From: Pseudomonas marincola
Lineage (GTDB): Bacteria; Pseudomonadota; Gammaproteobacteria; Pseudomonadales; Pseudomonadaceae
NCBI RefSeq assembly: GCF_900116605.1
Contig: NZ_FPBC01000009.1
Span: forward strand, 1-64,000
Reading direction: 5' to 3'
DNA length: 64,000 nucleotides
The notes under the pieces: generated by a model
What the model was told of the DNA's origin: nothing
The model's database searches: none
What the model saw: only the letters and a program-made list of their open reading frames with translations
Made by a program: the position numbers and the translations under genes
Shown: positions 42,410 through 51,734 of the stretch, one piece after another
How positions within the stretch are numbered: the stretch's first letter is position 1
Layout: every line of letters starts with the position of its first letter

Positions 42410-44752
42410 TCAGAGAACCGTTTCAGCGGATTGAACAGGCGCCTGCTCAAGCCACGCCACGAAGGCCTGCGCGGTCAGGGGCTTGCTGATCAGATACCCC
42501 TGAATCACATCGCATCCCCAGCGCTTGAGCAGATTGAAACTACGTTGATGCTCCACCCCTTCGGCCACAACCTTGAGGCCGAGACTGTGACTCATCTCGA
42601 TGGTTGAACGGACGATTACAGCATCCTCGCTCATGTCGTTGAGTTCGCGGATGAACGACTGATCGATTTTCAGCTCTTGCACCGGCATACGCTTAAGCTG
42701 CGCCAAAGAGGAATAGCCGGTGCCGAAGTCATCCACCGACAGCGATACACCGCAATCGCGCAACCCGTAAAGGACTTGCAGCGCTACCTGCGGATTGAGC
42801 ATCACCCCGCTTTCGGTTATTTCAAAGGTCAGCTGCGCCGGGTCGAGCGCATGCTGCACCAGCAGGGATTTAATCCGTGACGGCAGTTGCGGATCGAGCA
42901 AATCTTCGGTCGAAATGTTCAAGGACAAATCAACTTTCAGCCCTTCCTGCTGCCATTCGGCCAATTGACGCATCGCCTCGCCGATAACCCAATTGGTGAG
43001 CAATTGAATGCTGCCGCTGCGCTCAGCCAGTGGAATAAATTCTCCGGGAGAAACCATGCCGAACTGCGGGTGCTGCCAACGCAACAGCGCCTCAGCCTGG
43101 ATGATCGAGCGATTGGCAATGTGGATCTTGGGCTGAAAGTGCAGGCACAACTCGCCCTGTTCGGCGGCGTGGCGCAGGTCGCGAATCAATTGCATCTGGC
43201 GCTGATGCGCAGTGTCGCGACCGCGCTCATAGACCTGAACCCAGCCGGGCGACTGCCCTGCATCGGTACAGGCAAGACGCGCCCGGCGAATCAGCTCATC
43301 GGGCGTGTTGCCATCGCCCGGATAGCTTGCGATGCCGATGCGCAGCGCCAGCGAGACTTCATTACCGCCCAGCACCAGCAGGTTTTTCAGCTGTGGCTGA
43401 ATACGGTCTGCAAACGCCACCGCACTCTCACTGTTGGCGTTTTCCAGCAACAGCAGAAACTCATCAGCAACAATTCTCGCCAGGCTGTCGCCCGGGCGTA
43501 ACACCGCGCTCAATCGCTGCCCCAATTGCTGCAAGACTTTATCGGCATTCGCCGGGCCCAGCGTTTCATTGAGGGTGCGAAACTCGACGATGCTCAGGTA
43601 CAACAATGACACCGGACGCTCGGCAGTTAGGGCGCTGCCAAGGCGCTCTGCGGCCAGAGTCCGGTTGGGTAAGCCGGTTAATCCATCGTGCAGAGCATTG
43701 TGCGCAAGCTGGCGTTCTCGCTCAGCGATGCCGGACTGCATCTGCTGGAACGACTTTGCCAATCGGCCCAGCTCATCGCTGCGCTGCACCTGCAGCGGCA
43801 CCTGATAATCGCCACGCCCAATGCGCTCGGACACCTCGACCAACTCACGGACCGGCCGCGAGATATTGCGCGCCAACAACAGCGCTCCCACCAGCGAGGC
43901 CAGCAAGGCGGCCGAGGCAATCAGCAATATGTGATTATCCAGCGGGGCAAACGCCTGCTGAGCATGGCTCAGGGATTTATACAGCAGGGCTTGCACCGCA
44001 TAGCCGTCACCGCGGGCCAAGACCAACTGCTGGCGGAGAAAATGCTGGCCATCGAGCATGACCCGGTCTTCGCGGCTGGCCGCGCTTGCCAGTGAATCCG
44101 CCGGGGAAAAGTCATGCATCGCATCTGGCAAGGTACTCACCCAAATATCCGGCAAGCCGTCCTGGCTGCCTATAAGCGACAGATCAAGGTGGGTGAGCGC
44201 TTGCAAATCGCGGGTAAAGTTTTCATCGACCCGAAAACCCATCAGCACATTGGCAATCGGCACGGGCGCTTTGACCACTGTCTCGACCAGCAGGTAGATC
44301 TGCCCCGCAAGCGGCATCAGATAAGTGCGCAAGGCTTCATGCATCTGCACCGCGCTGTTGGTGCTTAAACGCCGACTCATCGCCTCGTTGAGCTCAGGCT
44401 GGGTACTGACCTGAATCGCGCCGTCGAGGTCGAGCAACATCACCACTTCTGCGTGAATGCGTGCACCGTGATTGGCCAAAGCCGAGCGAATGGTGGCCGC
44501 GTCTTCACTGGCCACCGCCTGCTTGAAGCCGAAGTCGGCAGTGAGCACGTTGACCGCATCACTGAGCTGTTGCTCACGCACCTCAAGTAACTGCTGGAAA
44601 ACCCGCGAGCCAATTTCCAATTGCTCACTTGCCTGAGCGCGCACGGCCACACCTGTGGCTTTTTGCACGGCCAGATACAACGAGCCAATGACCACCAGCA
44701 ACAGCAGGACCAATACGCTGGCGATACGCGCCTGAAAACTACTGCGCAGCAT
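42410..44752 (-). CDS. Membrane GGDEF/EAL protein, probable c-di-GMP phosphodiesterase
   Basis: A 780-residue inner-membrane protein. The N-terminal helix (ASVLVLLLLVVIGSLYLAV) and a second helix near residue 285 frame a periplasmic sensor region of about 250 residues, then HAMP (about 300-355), GGDEF (about 360-520) and EAL (about 535-775). The GGDEF motif is degenerate (VADEF near 428), so cyclase activity is unlikely. The EAL domain keeps EALLRW, the NIS Asn, EITESG, DDFGTGYSS and EGVE, so hydrolysis of c-di-GMP is expected. The start at 44752 overlaps the cupredoxin-like gene by 14 bp; longer starts are possible. Confidence 0.88.
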   Translation of the reverse strand: MLRSSFQARIASVLVLLLLVVIGSLYLAVQKATGVAVRAQASEQLEIGSRVFQQLLEVREQQLSDAVNVLTADFGFKQAVASEDAATIRSALANHGARIHAEVVMLLDLDGAIQVSTQPELNEAMSRRLSTNSAVQMHEALRTYLMPLAGQIYLLVETVVKAPVPIANVLMGFRVDENFTRDLQALTHLDLSLIGSQDGLPDIWVSTLPDAMHDFSPADSLASAASREDRVMLDGQHFLRQQLVLARGDGYAVQALLYKSLSHAQQAFAPLDNHILLIASAALLASLVGALLLARNISRPVRELVEVSERIGRGDYQVPLQVQRSDELGRLAKSFQQMQSGIAERERQLAHNALHDGLTGLPNRTLAAERLGSALTAERPVSLLYLSIVEFRTLNETLGPANADKVLQQLGQRLSAVLRPGDSLARIVADEFLLLLENANSESAVAFADRIQPQLKNLLVLGGNEVSLALRIGIASYPGDGNTPDELIRRARLACTDAGQSPGWVQVYERGRDTAHQRQMQLIRDLRHAAEQGELCLHFQPKIHIANRSIIQAEALLRWQHPQFGMVSPGEFIPLAERSGSIQLLTNWVIGEAMRQLAEWQQEGLKVDLSLNISTEDLLDPQLPSRIKSLLVQHALDPAQLTFEITESGVMLNPQVALQVLYGLRDCGVSLSVDDFGTGYSSLAQLKRMPVQELKIDQSFIRELNDMSEDAVIVRSTIEMSHSLGLKVVAEGVEHQRSFNLLKRWGCDVIQGYLISKPLTAQAFVAWLEQAPVQSAETVL

Positions 44753-45521
44753 TGCGTTTGGCTTTATTGAATGCATCGCCGAAGCTGCTGACAGGCGCTT
44801 CAGGAGCAACTGCGGCCGAAGCGGCAACATCAAAGTTAAAGGTTTGGCTAAGCCCCTTCGCCCCCAGCTCTAGCTCGCCTCCCGCCACCGGCAGCATCTT
44901 GGCGTTCTGCGGATGCCACAGCGTGGCCTCGTAACGCCCCTCGGGCAGGTTCTCAAGGCTGAGCTTGCCCTGTGCATCACTGACCGCGAACCACGGATCA
45001 TCAGTGATGTAGACATAGCCCACCATCCAGTCATGAATGTTGCAGCCCAGCACCACAACGCCTGGCGTATCAAACACCACCGGCTCGCTTGGCGTGCCCT
45101 GATAGAGGCGCAACTCAAAACGCTTGGCCGGCGAGAAACTGTAAACGTGATGGCGGATGTTATCGCTGTTGGGGAACTTGACCGCCTCGCCCGTGCGCAC
45201 CACCAGCACGTTGGGCACAAACTGCCGGTCGACCTGATCCATGACATCGGTTGAGACCGAGTGCGCAGCGCCAGCAGCTCCGCGCAGCGTCAGCACCGCA
45301 TTGGCCAACGGCTTGCCCGCTGCGTCCAGCATTTGCGCCTGCAGGGTTGCGGCCGCCGCTGGGGTAACACTCAGGCACGCGCAAGCCGCCAGCAATACCG
45401 GCAATTTAAAGGCAAAAACAACGCAGTGATTAAAAACTCTGAGCAGGTGCAAACCTGTCTTCCCCCAAACAATCCCGGTACTCACCGAAGTTAGTCCCCC
45501 GATGAGGGCTGATCTCGTCAC
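44739..45521 (-). CDS. Cupredoxin-like exported protein (methylamine-utilisation-like)
   Basis: An exported protein of up to 260 residues; the true start may be later, near the signal peptide VFAFKLPVLLAACACLS. The middle resembles a cupredoxin: KFPNSDNIRHHVYSFSPAKRF supplies one His, and VVLGCNIHDWMVGYVYITDD supplies Cys, His and Met, the type 1 copper ligands. Proteins of this sort are often annotated as methylamine-utilisation proteins, but no methylamine dehydrogenase genes are near. It is the first gene of the set followed by GGDEF/EAL, DUF3034 and globin genes. Confidence 0.78.
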   Translation of the reverse strand: MTRSALIGGLTSVSTGIVWGKTGLHLLRVFNHCVVFAFKLPVLLAACACLSVTPAAAATLQAQMLDAAGKPLANAVLTLRGAAGAAHSVSTDVMDQVDRQFVPNVLVVRTGEAVKFPNSDNIRHHVYSFSPAKRFELRLYQGTPSEPVVFDTPGVVVLGCNIHDWMVGYVYITDDPWFAVSDAQGKLSLENLPEGRYEATLWHPQNAKMLPVAGGELELGAKGLSQTFNFDVAASAAVAPEAPVSSFGDAFNKAKRNAAQ

Positions 45522-45579
45522 CCAAGCAACTGCGTCTGAACAGTGGATATCGACTGGCGGAGGGAAAACTTGAGGGGCG

Positions 45580-46335
45580 TCAGGCTTCGTCTGTGCGCAG
45601 GCGTTTTGGGGTCAGGCCCATGTACCGGCGCATGGCGGTGGTCAGGGCGCTTTGTGATGAGAAGCCGCATTCTTCGGCGATTCGGATCAGCGGTAAGTTG
45701 GAGCTGCGCAGCAATCGCGCCGCACGATCGAGGCGGTTCTTCAACAGGTACTGATGCGGGCTCATGCCCACAGCGTCCTTGAACTGCACATGGAAGTGGC
45801 TCGGGCTCAGACAGGCGACCTGCGCCAGTTCGGCAACGCTGATACGTCGGGCCAGATGGGTGCTGATGTAGGCATCGATTTTCTGCATATCCAGCGCCGC
45901 ATGCACCCGCGTGCGCTGCTCGCCAAACACGCGCAAATGCAGGGCGCGCAGCAACACACCGCCCAATGAACGCGTGAGCATTGGATCACTGCCGTAGCGC
46001 TCAAGCTCGGCGCCGGCGTAACTCAACAGATTTTGGAAATCGGGATCAAGCTGCGGATAACGCGGCGCATCGAACAGATGAGTGAGCAGTTGCAGGTCGT
46101 TGGCGCTGATTTCCGACTCATGCAGGTCGACGATCAGCATGCGGTTGTCACCTACCCCGGCAAACTGATGGTCCGCATCACCCGGCACCAGACAGGCGCG
46201 CATGCGGCACACCTCACCGCCACAACCATTAACCTCGAATTCAGCACGCCCAGAGAGCGACAACACCAGTTGGTGGTGGTCGTGGGTGTGTTCATGCGCT
46301 TGGTTATCGAGGCAGGTAAGACGGGCGTTAAACAT
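45580..46335 (-). CDS. AraC-family transcriptional regulator
   Basis: A regulator of about 251 residues. The N-terminal half is a cupin-like sensor domain (HEHTHDHHQLVLSLSGRAEF, with several His). The C-terminal 100 residues are the double helix-turn-helix of AraC/XylS proteins: ISVAELAQVACLSPSHFHVQ and IAEECGFSSQSALTTAMRRY. The start is uncertain; the ATG at 46335 (MFNARLTCLDN) is the best supported by domain layout, with a longer frame possible. It lies 58 bp upstream of the cupredoxin-like gene on the same strand and divergent from lon2. Confidence 0.85.
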   Translation of the reverse strand: MFNARLTCLDNQAHEHTHDHHQLVLSLSGRAEFEVNGCGGEVCRMRACLVPGDADHQFAGVGDNRMLIVDLHESEISANDLQLLTHLFDAPRYPQLDPDFQNLLSYAGAELERYGSDPMLTRSLGGVLLRALHLRVFGEQRTRVHAALDMQKIDAYISTHLARRISVAELAQVACLSPSHFHVQFKDAVGMSPHQYLLKNRLDRAARLLRSSNLPLIRIAEECGFSSQSALTTAMRRYMGLTPKRLRTDEA

Positions 46336-46504
46336 GGGCACAAAAAGGTAATAATCTGCAAAAGCGGAGTTTAACTGTTTGCAGGCGCAAACAGCAGTAC
46401 CTGCGATCAGCAGAGTTGGGTTTGCAGGTGTTATGCCGTGCCCCCGATTGAAAACGGCAAAGTCGTCCCCCATGTTGTTTCTATACAGAAATCACAGGTG
46501 CCGC

Positions 46505-48898
46505 ATGAACGATCAACCCGATATCGAAATCGTTGAAGAGCAAGACGCCCAGTCAAGCAACAGCCTGGCCCTGCCGCAGCACCGCTTGCCCGACAAGCTT
46601 TATGTCATCCCGATTCATAATCGCCCGCTGTTTCCGGCGCAGGCGCTGCCGATTATCGTCAACAAAGAGCCCTGGGCCGAAACACTGCAGCGTGTGGGCA
46701 ATACCGAGCATAAAAGTCTGGCATTGTTCTTTATCGACAATCCGCCCACCGACGGCAGCCTGCTCGACCCCGACGCTCTGCCCGAGCACGGCACGCTGGT
46801 GCGCATTCATCATGTCGCCGAAGAGGCAGACAAACTGCAATTTGTTGCCCAAGGCGTCACCCGTGTTCGCGTGCGCGGCTGGTTAAGCCGCAAACCGCCG
46901 TATCTGGCCGAGGTCGAGTACCCCAAGATCAACCTCGACTCGCGTGACGAGATCAAGGCCTACGGCATGGCGCTGATCAACGCGATCAAGGAGCTGCTGC
47001 CGCTTAACCCGCTGTACAACGAAGAGTTGAAGAACTACCTCAATCGTTTCAGCCCGAATGATCCGTCGCCGCTGACCGACTTTGCCGCCGCGCTGACCAC
47101 AGCGCCAGGTGTGGAGTTACAAGGCGTGCTGGATACCGTGCCAATGCTCAAGCGCATGGAAAAGGTGCTGCCGTTGCTGCGCAAAGAGGTTGAAGTAGCG
47201 CGGCTGCAGAAAGAAATCTCCGCCGAGGTCAATCGCAAGATCGCCGACCATCAACGCGAGTTCTTCCTCAAGGAGCAGTTGAAGATCATTCAACAGGAAC
47301 TGGGCCTGAGCAAAGATGACCGCAGCGCCGACATTGAGCAGTTCAATCAGCGCCTCGAAGGCAAGACCGTGCCGGAATCGGCGCGCAAACGCATTGATGA
47401 AGAACTTGGCAAACTGGCCATTCTGGAAACGGGCTCACCCGAGTACGCCGTGACCCGCAACTATCTGGACTGGGCAACCGCGCTGCCCTGGGGGATTTAC
47501 AGCGAAGACCAGCTGGACCTCAATCATGCCCGCCAAGTGCTGGATAACCACCACGCGGGCATGGATGACATTAAATCGCGGATCACCGAGTTCCTCGCTG
47601 TTGGCGCGTTCAAAGGCCAGATTGCTGGCTCAATCGTGTTGCTGGTCGGCCCGCCCGGCGTGGGTAAAACCAGCATCGGTAAATCGATTGCCGAGTCGCT
47701 TGGCCGGCGGTTCTACCGTTTCAGTGTCGGCGGTATGCGCGATGAAGCCGAGATCAAGGGCCATCGCCGCACCTATATCGGCGCCATGCCGGGTAAGTTG
47801 GTGCAGGCGCTGAAAGATGTAGAGGTGATGAACCCGGTCATCATGCTCGATGAAATCGACAAGATCGGCGCCAGCCATCAGGGCGATCCGGCCTCGGCGC
47901 TGCTCGAAACCCTGGACCCTGAACAGAACGTCGAATTTCTCGACCACTACCTCGACCTGCGCCTCGATTTATCCAAGGTGCTGTTCGTATGCACGGCCAA
48001 CACCCTCGACTCGATCCCCGGCCCACTGCTGGACCGCATGGAAGTGATTCGCCTGTCCGGCTATATCGCCGAAGAAAAACTGGCGATTGCCAAGCGTCAC
48101 CTGTGGCCCAAGCAGCTTGAAAAAGCCGGCGTGCCGAAAAATCGCCTGAGCATCACCGACTCGGCCTTGCGCGGCGTCATCGAAGGTTATGCCCGCGAAG
48201 CCGGTGTGCGTCAGCTGGAAAAACAGCTGGGTAAACTGGTGCGCAAGGCGGTGGTGAAACTGCTGGAGTCGCCAGACAGTAAAGTGAAAATCGGCAGCAA
48301 GGAACTTGAAGAGGCGCTGGGCAAACCGATGTTCCGTAAGGAGCGGGTGCTTGCCGGCGAAGGCGTCGTGACCGGTCTGGCCTGGACCAGCATGGGCGGC
48401 GCGACGTTACCGATTGAAGCCACGCGGATTCACACGCTCAATCGCGGCCTGAAATTGACCGGGCAATTGGGCGAAGTGATGAAGGAGTCGGCCGAGATTG
48501 CCTACAGCTACATCAACTCGCACCTCAAGCAATTTGGCGGCAAATCCGGCTATTTCGATGATGCCTTTGTCCACCTGCATGTGCCTGAAGGTGCGACCCC
48601 GAAAGATGGCCCAAGCGCAGGCGTAACCATGGCCACTGCCCTGCTCTCTCTGGCTCGTCAGCAGGCACCGAAAAAAGGCGTGGCCATGACCGGCGAATTA
48701 ACGCTTACCGGGCAAGTGCTGCCGATTGGTGGTGTGCGCGAAAAAGTCATTGCGGCGCGCCGCCAGAAAATCAGCGAGCTGATCCTTCCGCAAGCCAATC
48801 AGGGCGACTATGAAGAGCTGCCCGAATACCTGCGTGAAGGCCTGACCGTGCACTTCGCCACACGTTTCAGTGATGTCGCTAAAGTCATGTTCAAGTAA
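46505..48898 (+). CDS. asrA: Lon-type ATP-dependent protease (AsrA-like)
   Basis: A 797-residue LonA-type protease: an N-terminal substrate-binding domain (LYVIPIHNRPLFPAQALPI), a coiled segment with FFLKEQLKIIQQELG, and an AAA+ domain with Walker A GPPGVGKTSIGKS near residue 383. The Ser-Lys protease domain has KDGPSAGVTMATAL (Ser about 702) and GGVREKVIAARR (Lys about 745). In P. aeruginosa a second Lon next to the cysteine-protease inhibitor gene is AsrA, which drives a heat-shock-like response to aminoglycosides; the same neighbour here supports the symbol. AGGTGCCGC precedes the ATG at 46505. Confidence 0.9.
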   Translation: MNDQPDIEIVEEQDAQSSNSLALPQHRLPDKLYVIPIHNRPLFPAQALPIIVNKEPWAETLQRVGNTEHKSLALFFIDNPPTDGSLLDPDALPEHGTLVRIHHVAEEADKLQFVAQGVTRVRVRGWLSRKPPYLAEVEYPKINLDSRDEIKAYGMALINAIKELLPLNPLYNEELKNYLNRFSPNDPSPLTDFAAALTTAPGVELQGVLDTVPMLKRMEKVLPLLRKEVEVARLQKEISAEVNRKIADHQREFFLKEQLKIIQQELGLSKDDRSADIEQFNQRLEGKTVPESARKRIDEELGKLAILETGSPEYAVTRNYLDWATALPWGIYSEDQLDLNHARQVLDNHHAGMDDIKSRITEFLAVGAFKGQIAGSIVLLVGPPGVGKTSIGKSIAESLGRRFYRFSVGGMRDEAEIKGHRRTYIGAMPGKLVQALKDVEVMNPVIMLDEIDKIGASHQGDPASALLETLDPEQNVEFLDHYLDLRLDLSKVLFVCTANTLDSIPGPLLDRMEVIRLSGYIAEEKLAIAKRHLWPKQLEKAGVPKNRLSITDSALRGVIEGYAREAGVRQLEKQLGKLVRKAVVKLLESPDSKVKIGSKELEEALGKPMFRKERVLAGEGVVTGLAWTSMGGATLPIEATRIHTLNRGLKLTGQLGEVMKESAEIAYSYINSHLKQFGGKSGYFDDAFVHLHVPEGATPKDGPSAGVTMATALLSLARQQAPKKGVAMTGELTLTGQVLPIGGVREKVIAARRQKISELILPQANQGDYEELPEYLREGLTVHFATRFSDVAKVMFK

Positions 48899-48909
48899 CC
48901 ACCCGCCTG

Positions 48910-48950
48910 TTGCTGCAGCCGCGACACCGCATGTGCGCGGCTTGCAGCAA
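48910..48950. terminator. Long hairpin after asrA
   Basis: TTGCTGCAGCCGCG pairs with CGCGGCTTGCAGCAA (one bulge), 12 bp after the asrA stop. No T run follows; it may mark the mRNA end or slow read-through into the inhibitor gene. Confidence 0.5.
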
Positions 48951-49035
48951 TCACCGAGATAAATCCACTGAGGGCTTACTTAAAGCCCCAATCACCCGCT
49001 ATGCTGCTGGCCATTGCCAATTGTCGGAGTTGCCA

Positions 49036-49428
49036 ATGTCCGCGCCAAATCGCCTGTTAATGCCCGTAGTCCTTGCGATGCTTGCAGGGTGTGCAAGCCA
49101 GCCGAGCAGTATCAATCTGCAAAAAAGCAGCCAGTGCCCAATCGAGTTGAGCAGCAATCAGCAACTCATCCTGACGCTGCCCAGCAACCCAACCACCGGT
49201 TTCCGCTGGGTCGTCCAAGACGCTGCGCCAAGCGTACTCAAAAGCCTCGGCCCTGAGGTTTACAGCAACCCGGAAGAAGCCGGCCTGGTCGGCAGCGCCG
49301 GTCAATCGACCTGGCGTTTTAGCGTTCTGCAGCCAGGCACAGGTCGCCTGCTGCTGACTTATCAACGTCCGTGGGAAGCCGACGTAGCCCCGGAAAAAAC
49401 CTTCGACTGCGAAATACAGACTCGCTGA
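49036..49428 (+). CDS. icp: Chagasin-family cysteine peptidase inhibitor, lipoprotein
   Basis: A 130-residue protein with lipobox (VLAMLAGC) and the I42 (chagasin/ICP) inhibitor domain. The three loops that enter the protease groove can be seen: NPTTGFRW, GLVGSAGQ and QRPWEAD. It should inhibit papain-like cysteine peptidases at the cell surface. It does not act on Lon-type serine proteases, so the pairing with asrA is positional. CGGAG seven bases upstream sets the ATG at 49036. Confidence 0.85.
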   Translation: MSAPNRLLMPVVLAMLAGCASQPSSINLQKSSQCPIELSSNQQLILTLPSNPTTGFRWVVQDAAPSVLKSLGPEVYSNPEEAGLVGSAGQSTWRFSVLQPGTGRLLLTYQRPWEADVAPEKTFDCEIQTR

Positions 49429-49487
49429 TACTGGCCGCGCGCCGCTAATGCGCGCAGTAACGTCTATCGCTCTGCAAGGTGGCTGCT

Positions 49488-50174
49488 ATGCGTTGGTTAA
49501 TACTCGGTCTGATTGCCAGTGTTGTGTTCATTGTCGCCCGGGCAACCGGTTCGGCCGAGCTTGCGTTGTTCAGCAAAGGCGTCCCGGTCATTGCCATGTT
49601 TTTCTGGCTGGCGAACGCACCGGCGGGCCGTTACCGGCGCTGGATTCGTATTGGTCTGCTGTGTTCGCTCGCAGGCGACGTGCTGCTCGAATGGCCGCAC
49701 GATCTTTTTGTGTTTGGCCTGGGCGCCTTTCTGCTAGCTCATCTGGCCTATTTGCGCGCCTACCTGACTGACTGCAAACAGCCTGCGTGGCTGGCACTAG
49801 TGCTCGCGTTAGCAGTTGGCGGCTCGATGTTCAGCGTACTGGCAAGTGCGGGGCTGGGGCCGATGCTGATTCCGGTTGCCTGCTACGCAACGGCGATTGG
49901 CGCAATGCTCTGGCGCGCACTGGCACGCCTGACAATGCAGCCCAAAAACCGCAACAACGCCCTGCTCGCTGCGGTCGGCGCCTTGTTGTTTGTGTTCTCC
50001 GACAGTCTTATCGGCATCAACCGTTTCGTCGCCCCATTCGACTCCGCCGGTTACTGGATCATCGTCAGCTATTGGCTGGGGCAATGGGCAATAAGTGCGT
50101 CTGCACTTCACATCTATGCGCAGAATCCGCAGCAAACCTGCGCAACTTCGACTATAGAAACTAGGCAGGCCTGA
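49488..50174 (+). CDS. YhhN-family (lysoplasmalogenase-like) membrane protein
   Basis: A 228-residue membrane protein with about seven to eight transmembrane helices. The YhhN signature is visible in RIGLLCSLAGDVLLEWPHDLFVFGLGAF (residues about 50-77), followed by HLAYLRAYL, and in GALLFVFSDSLIGINRF nearer the C-terminus. The conserved Asp residues are those thought to be catalytic in the mammalian lysoplasmalogenase relative TMEM86; activity in bacteria is not well tested. The ATG at 49488 follows AAGG. Confidence 0.85.
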   Translation: MRWLILGLIASVVFIVARATGSAELALFSKGVPVIAMFFWLANAPAGRYRRWIRIGLLCSLAGDVLLEWPHDLFVFGLGAFLLAHLAYLRAYLTDCKQPAWLALVLALAVGGSMFSVLASAGLGPMLIPVACYATAIGAMLWRALARLTMQPKNRNNALLAAVGALLFVFSDSLIGINRFVAPFDSAGYWIIVSYWLGQWAISASALHIYAQNPQQTCATSTIETRQA

Positions 50175-50288
50175 GTCTTTAAACGCCGGCCTGTAGAACC
50201 TCTGGAAAAATGCCAACTAAAACAACAAAAGGGCAATAGCGCCTGCGCTTGAATTGCCTGCAACCTCATCGACGTCGTGTGGTTGATT

Positions 50289-50858
50289 ATGAAAAAACTG
50301 CAATTGTTGGTAGCGCTGGTCCTGCTCGGTTTATTCAGTGGCTGCGGCAGCATGCTTCCCAGTGAGCGTTCCGAGGCGCGTTCACCGTTCACCGACTATC
50401 TCGACGCGGAAGCGAGATACAACCAGGCCGTTACCGGCAAGACAACCCGCAGCGAGCTGTTCGCCCTGGGCTTCGATCCGCTGGCGCAAGGTAACGGCAA
50501 AATGCTCTCGTTCATCGACATCCGCCAACTCTTTGTGCAGGCCAACATCCCGATTGAGTACCTGCCCGAAGGCCTGGTCGAATGTCTGGAGGCCAAAGAC
50601 CGCTGCATTGGCTACTCATTCGATTTCACCAAAACTGACTCGGCGCGCGTTGGCAGCTTCTGGGCAGACGTTTTGAACTTCAAGAAAGAACGGGAAATTC
50701 AGGGCTGGTCGTTTCGCGCAATCTTTGTGTTGATCGACGACACGCTGGTGCACAAGGTCAGCAATGGCGAGCCGAACATTCGCCGCCTGGAGGTCAAACG
50801 CAATCCTCTGGGGCCGCTGCAGGGTGCAGGCGAGTACTTTTCCGACCAGTTGAAGTAG
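50289..50858 (+). CDS. Predicted lipoprotein, unknown function
   Basis: A 189-residue protein beginning MKKLQLLVALVLLGLFSGCG, a clear lipoprotein signal with Cys at about residue 19. The mature part contains FTDYLDAEARYNQAVTGKT and LVECLEAKDRCIGYSFDF, with a Cys pair that may form a disulfide. I do not recognise the family, though pseudomonads usually carry it after the YhhN gene. It precedes cmoA by 132 bp. Confidence 0.72.
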   Translation: MKKLQLLVALVLLGLFSGCGSMLPSERSEARSPFTDYLDAEARYNQAVTGKTTRSELFALGFDPLAQGNGKMLSFIDIRQLFVQANIPIEYLPEGLVECLEAKDRCIGYSFDFTKTDSARVGSFWADVLNFKKEREIQGWSFRAIFVLIDDTLVHKVSNGEPNIRRLEVKRNPLGPLQGAGEYFSDQLK

Positions 50859-50990
50859 CCATGCGTCGCCTGTACAGACGCGCAAGCGCTGCAAACAGCG
50901 GCTTTACGACGCAGTAACACGCGGTGCAGTACTTTTTCACAGCCTGCTTCGCTAAAATGTCCGGCTTTGCAGACCTTTATCGGTATCGCC

Positions 50991-51734
50991 GTGAACAAAC
51001 AGCCAGATCGCATCTTTGCCCAGCCCTTGGAACAGGTGCCCGATTTCACCTTCAATGAAGACGTGGTTCGGGTTTTTCCTGACATGATCAAGCGCTCGGT
51101 GCCCGGCTACCCGACGATTGTCGAAAACCTCGGTGTAATGGCCAGCCAGTTCGCCCAACCGCACAGTGTGCTTTACGACCTGGGCTGCTCACTGGGCGCG
51201 GTCACTCAGGCGCTGCGCCGGCATGTGCAGATTGAAGATTGCCGGGTGATTGCGGTCGATAACTCCAGCGCGATGGTCGAGCGTTGTGGCGAGTACCTGC
51301 ATGCACAGGACTCGATGTTTCAGGAGTTGCTGCCAGTCGATGTGATCGAGGCGGATATTCTCAATCTCGATTTTCAGCCGACGTCACTGGTGGCGCTGAA
51401 CTTCACCTTGCAGTTCATCAAGCCGGAACAGCGCCTGGAGCTGCTCACCCGGATTCGCCAGGCGCTGATGCCCGGCGGCGCCCTGCTGCTGTCAGAGAAG
51501 CTGTGCTTTGCCGATAGCGAACAACAGCAACTGCTGACCGATCTGCATATCGCCTTTAAACGTGCCAATGGCTACAGCGAACTGGAAATTGCGCAGAAAC
51601 GCAGCGCAATTGAAAACGTGATGATTCCCGACAGCCTTGAACAGCACCGCGAACGCTTGCTGGCGGCCGGTTTCAGTAAAGTCATTCCCTGGTTTCAATG
51701 CCTTAATTTCGCCTCGATGATTGCCCTGCCATGA
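50991..51734 (+). CDS. cmoA: Carboxy-S-adenosyl-methionine synthase
   Basis: Makes carboxy-SAM from SAM and prephenate for wobble-uridine modification of tRNA (cmo5U). The 247-residue protein has the fold of class I methyltransferases: [20 protein letters not shown] at the start, the SAM loop [20 protein letters not shown] and the [10 protein letters not shown] segment. The GTG at 50991 gives the family start ([10 protein letters not shown]) and is preferred over an upstream ATG. The stop codon overlaps the start of cmoB. Confidence 0.94.
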   Translation: MNKQPDRIFAQPLEQVPDFTFNEDVVRVFPDMIKRSVPGYPTIVENLGVMASQFAQPHSVLYDLGCSLGAVTQALRRHVQIEDCRVIAVDNSSAMVERCGEYLHAQDSMFQELLPVDVIEADILNLDFQPTSLVALNFTLQFIKPEQRLELLTRIRQALMPGGALLLSEKLCFADSEQQQLLTDLHIAFKRANGYSELEIAQKRSAIENVMIPDSLEQHRERLLAAGFSKVIPWFQCLNFASMIALP

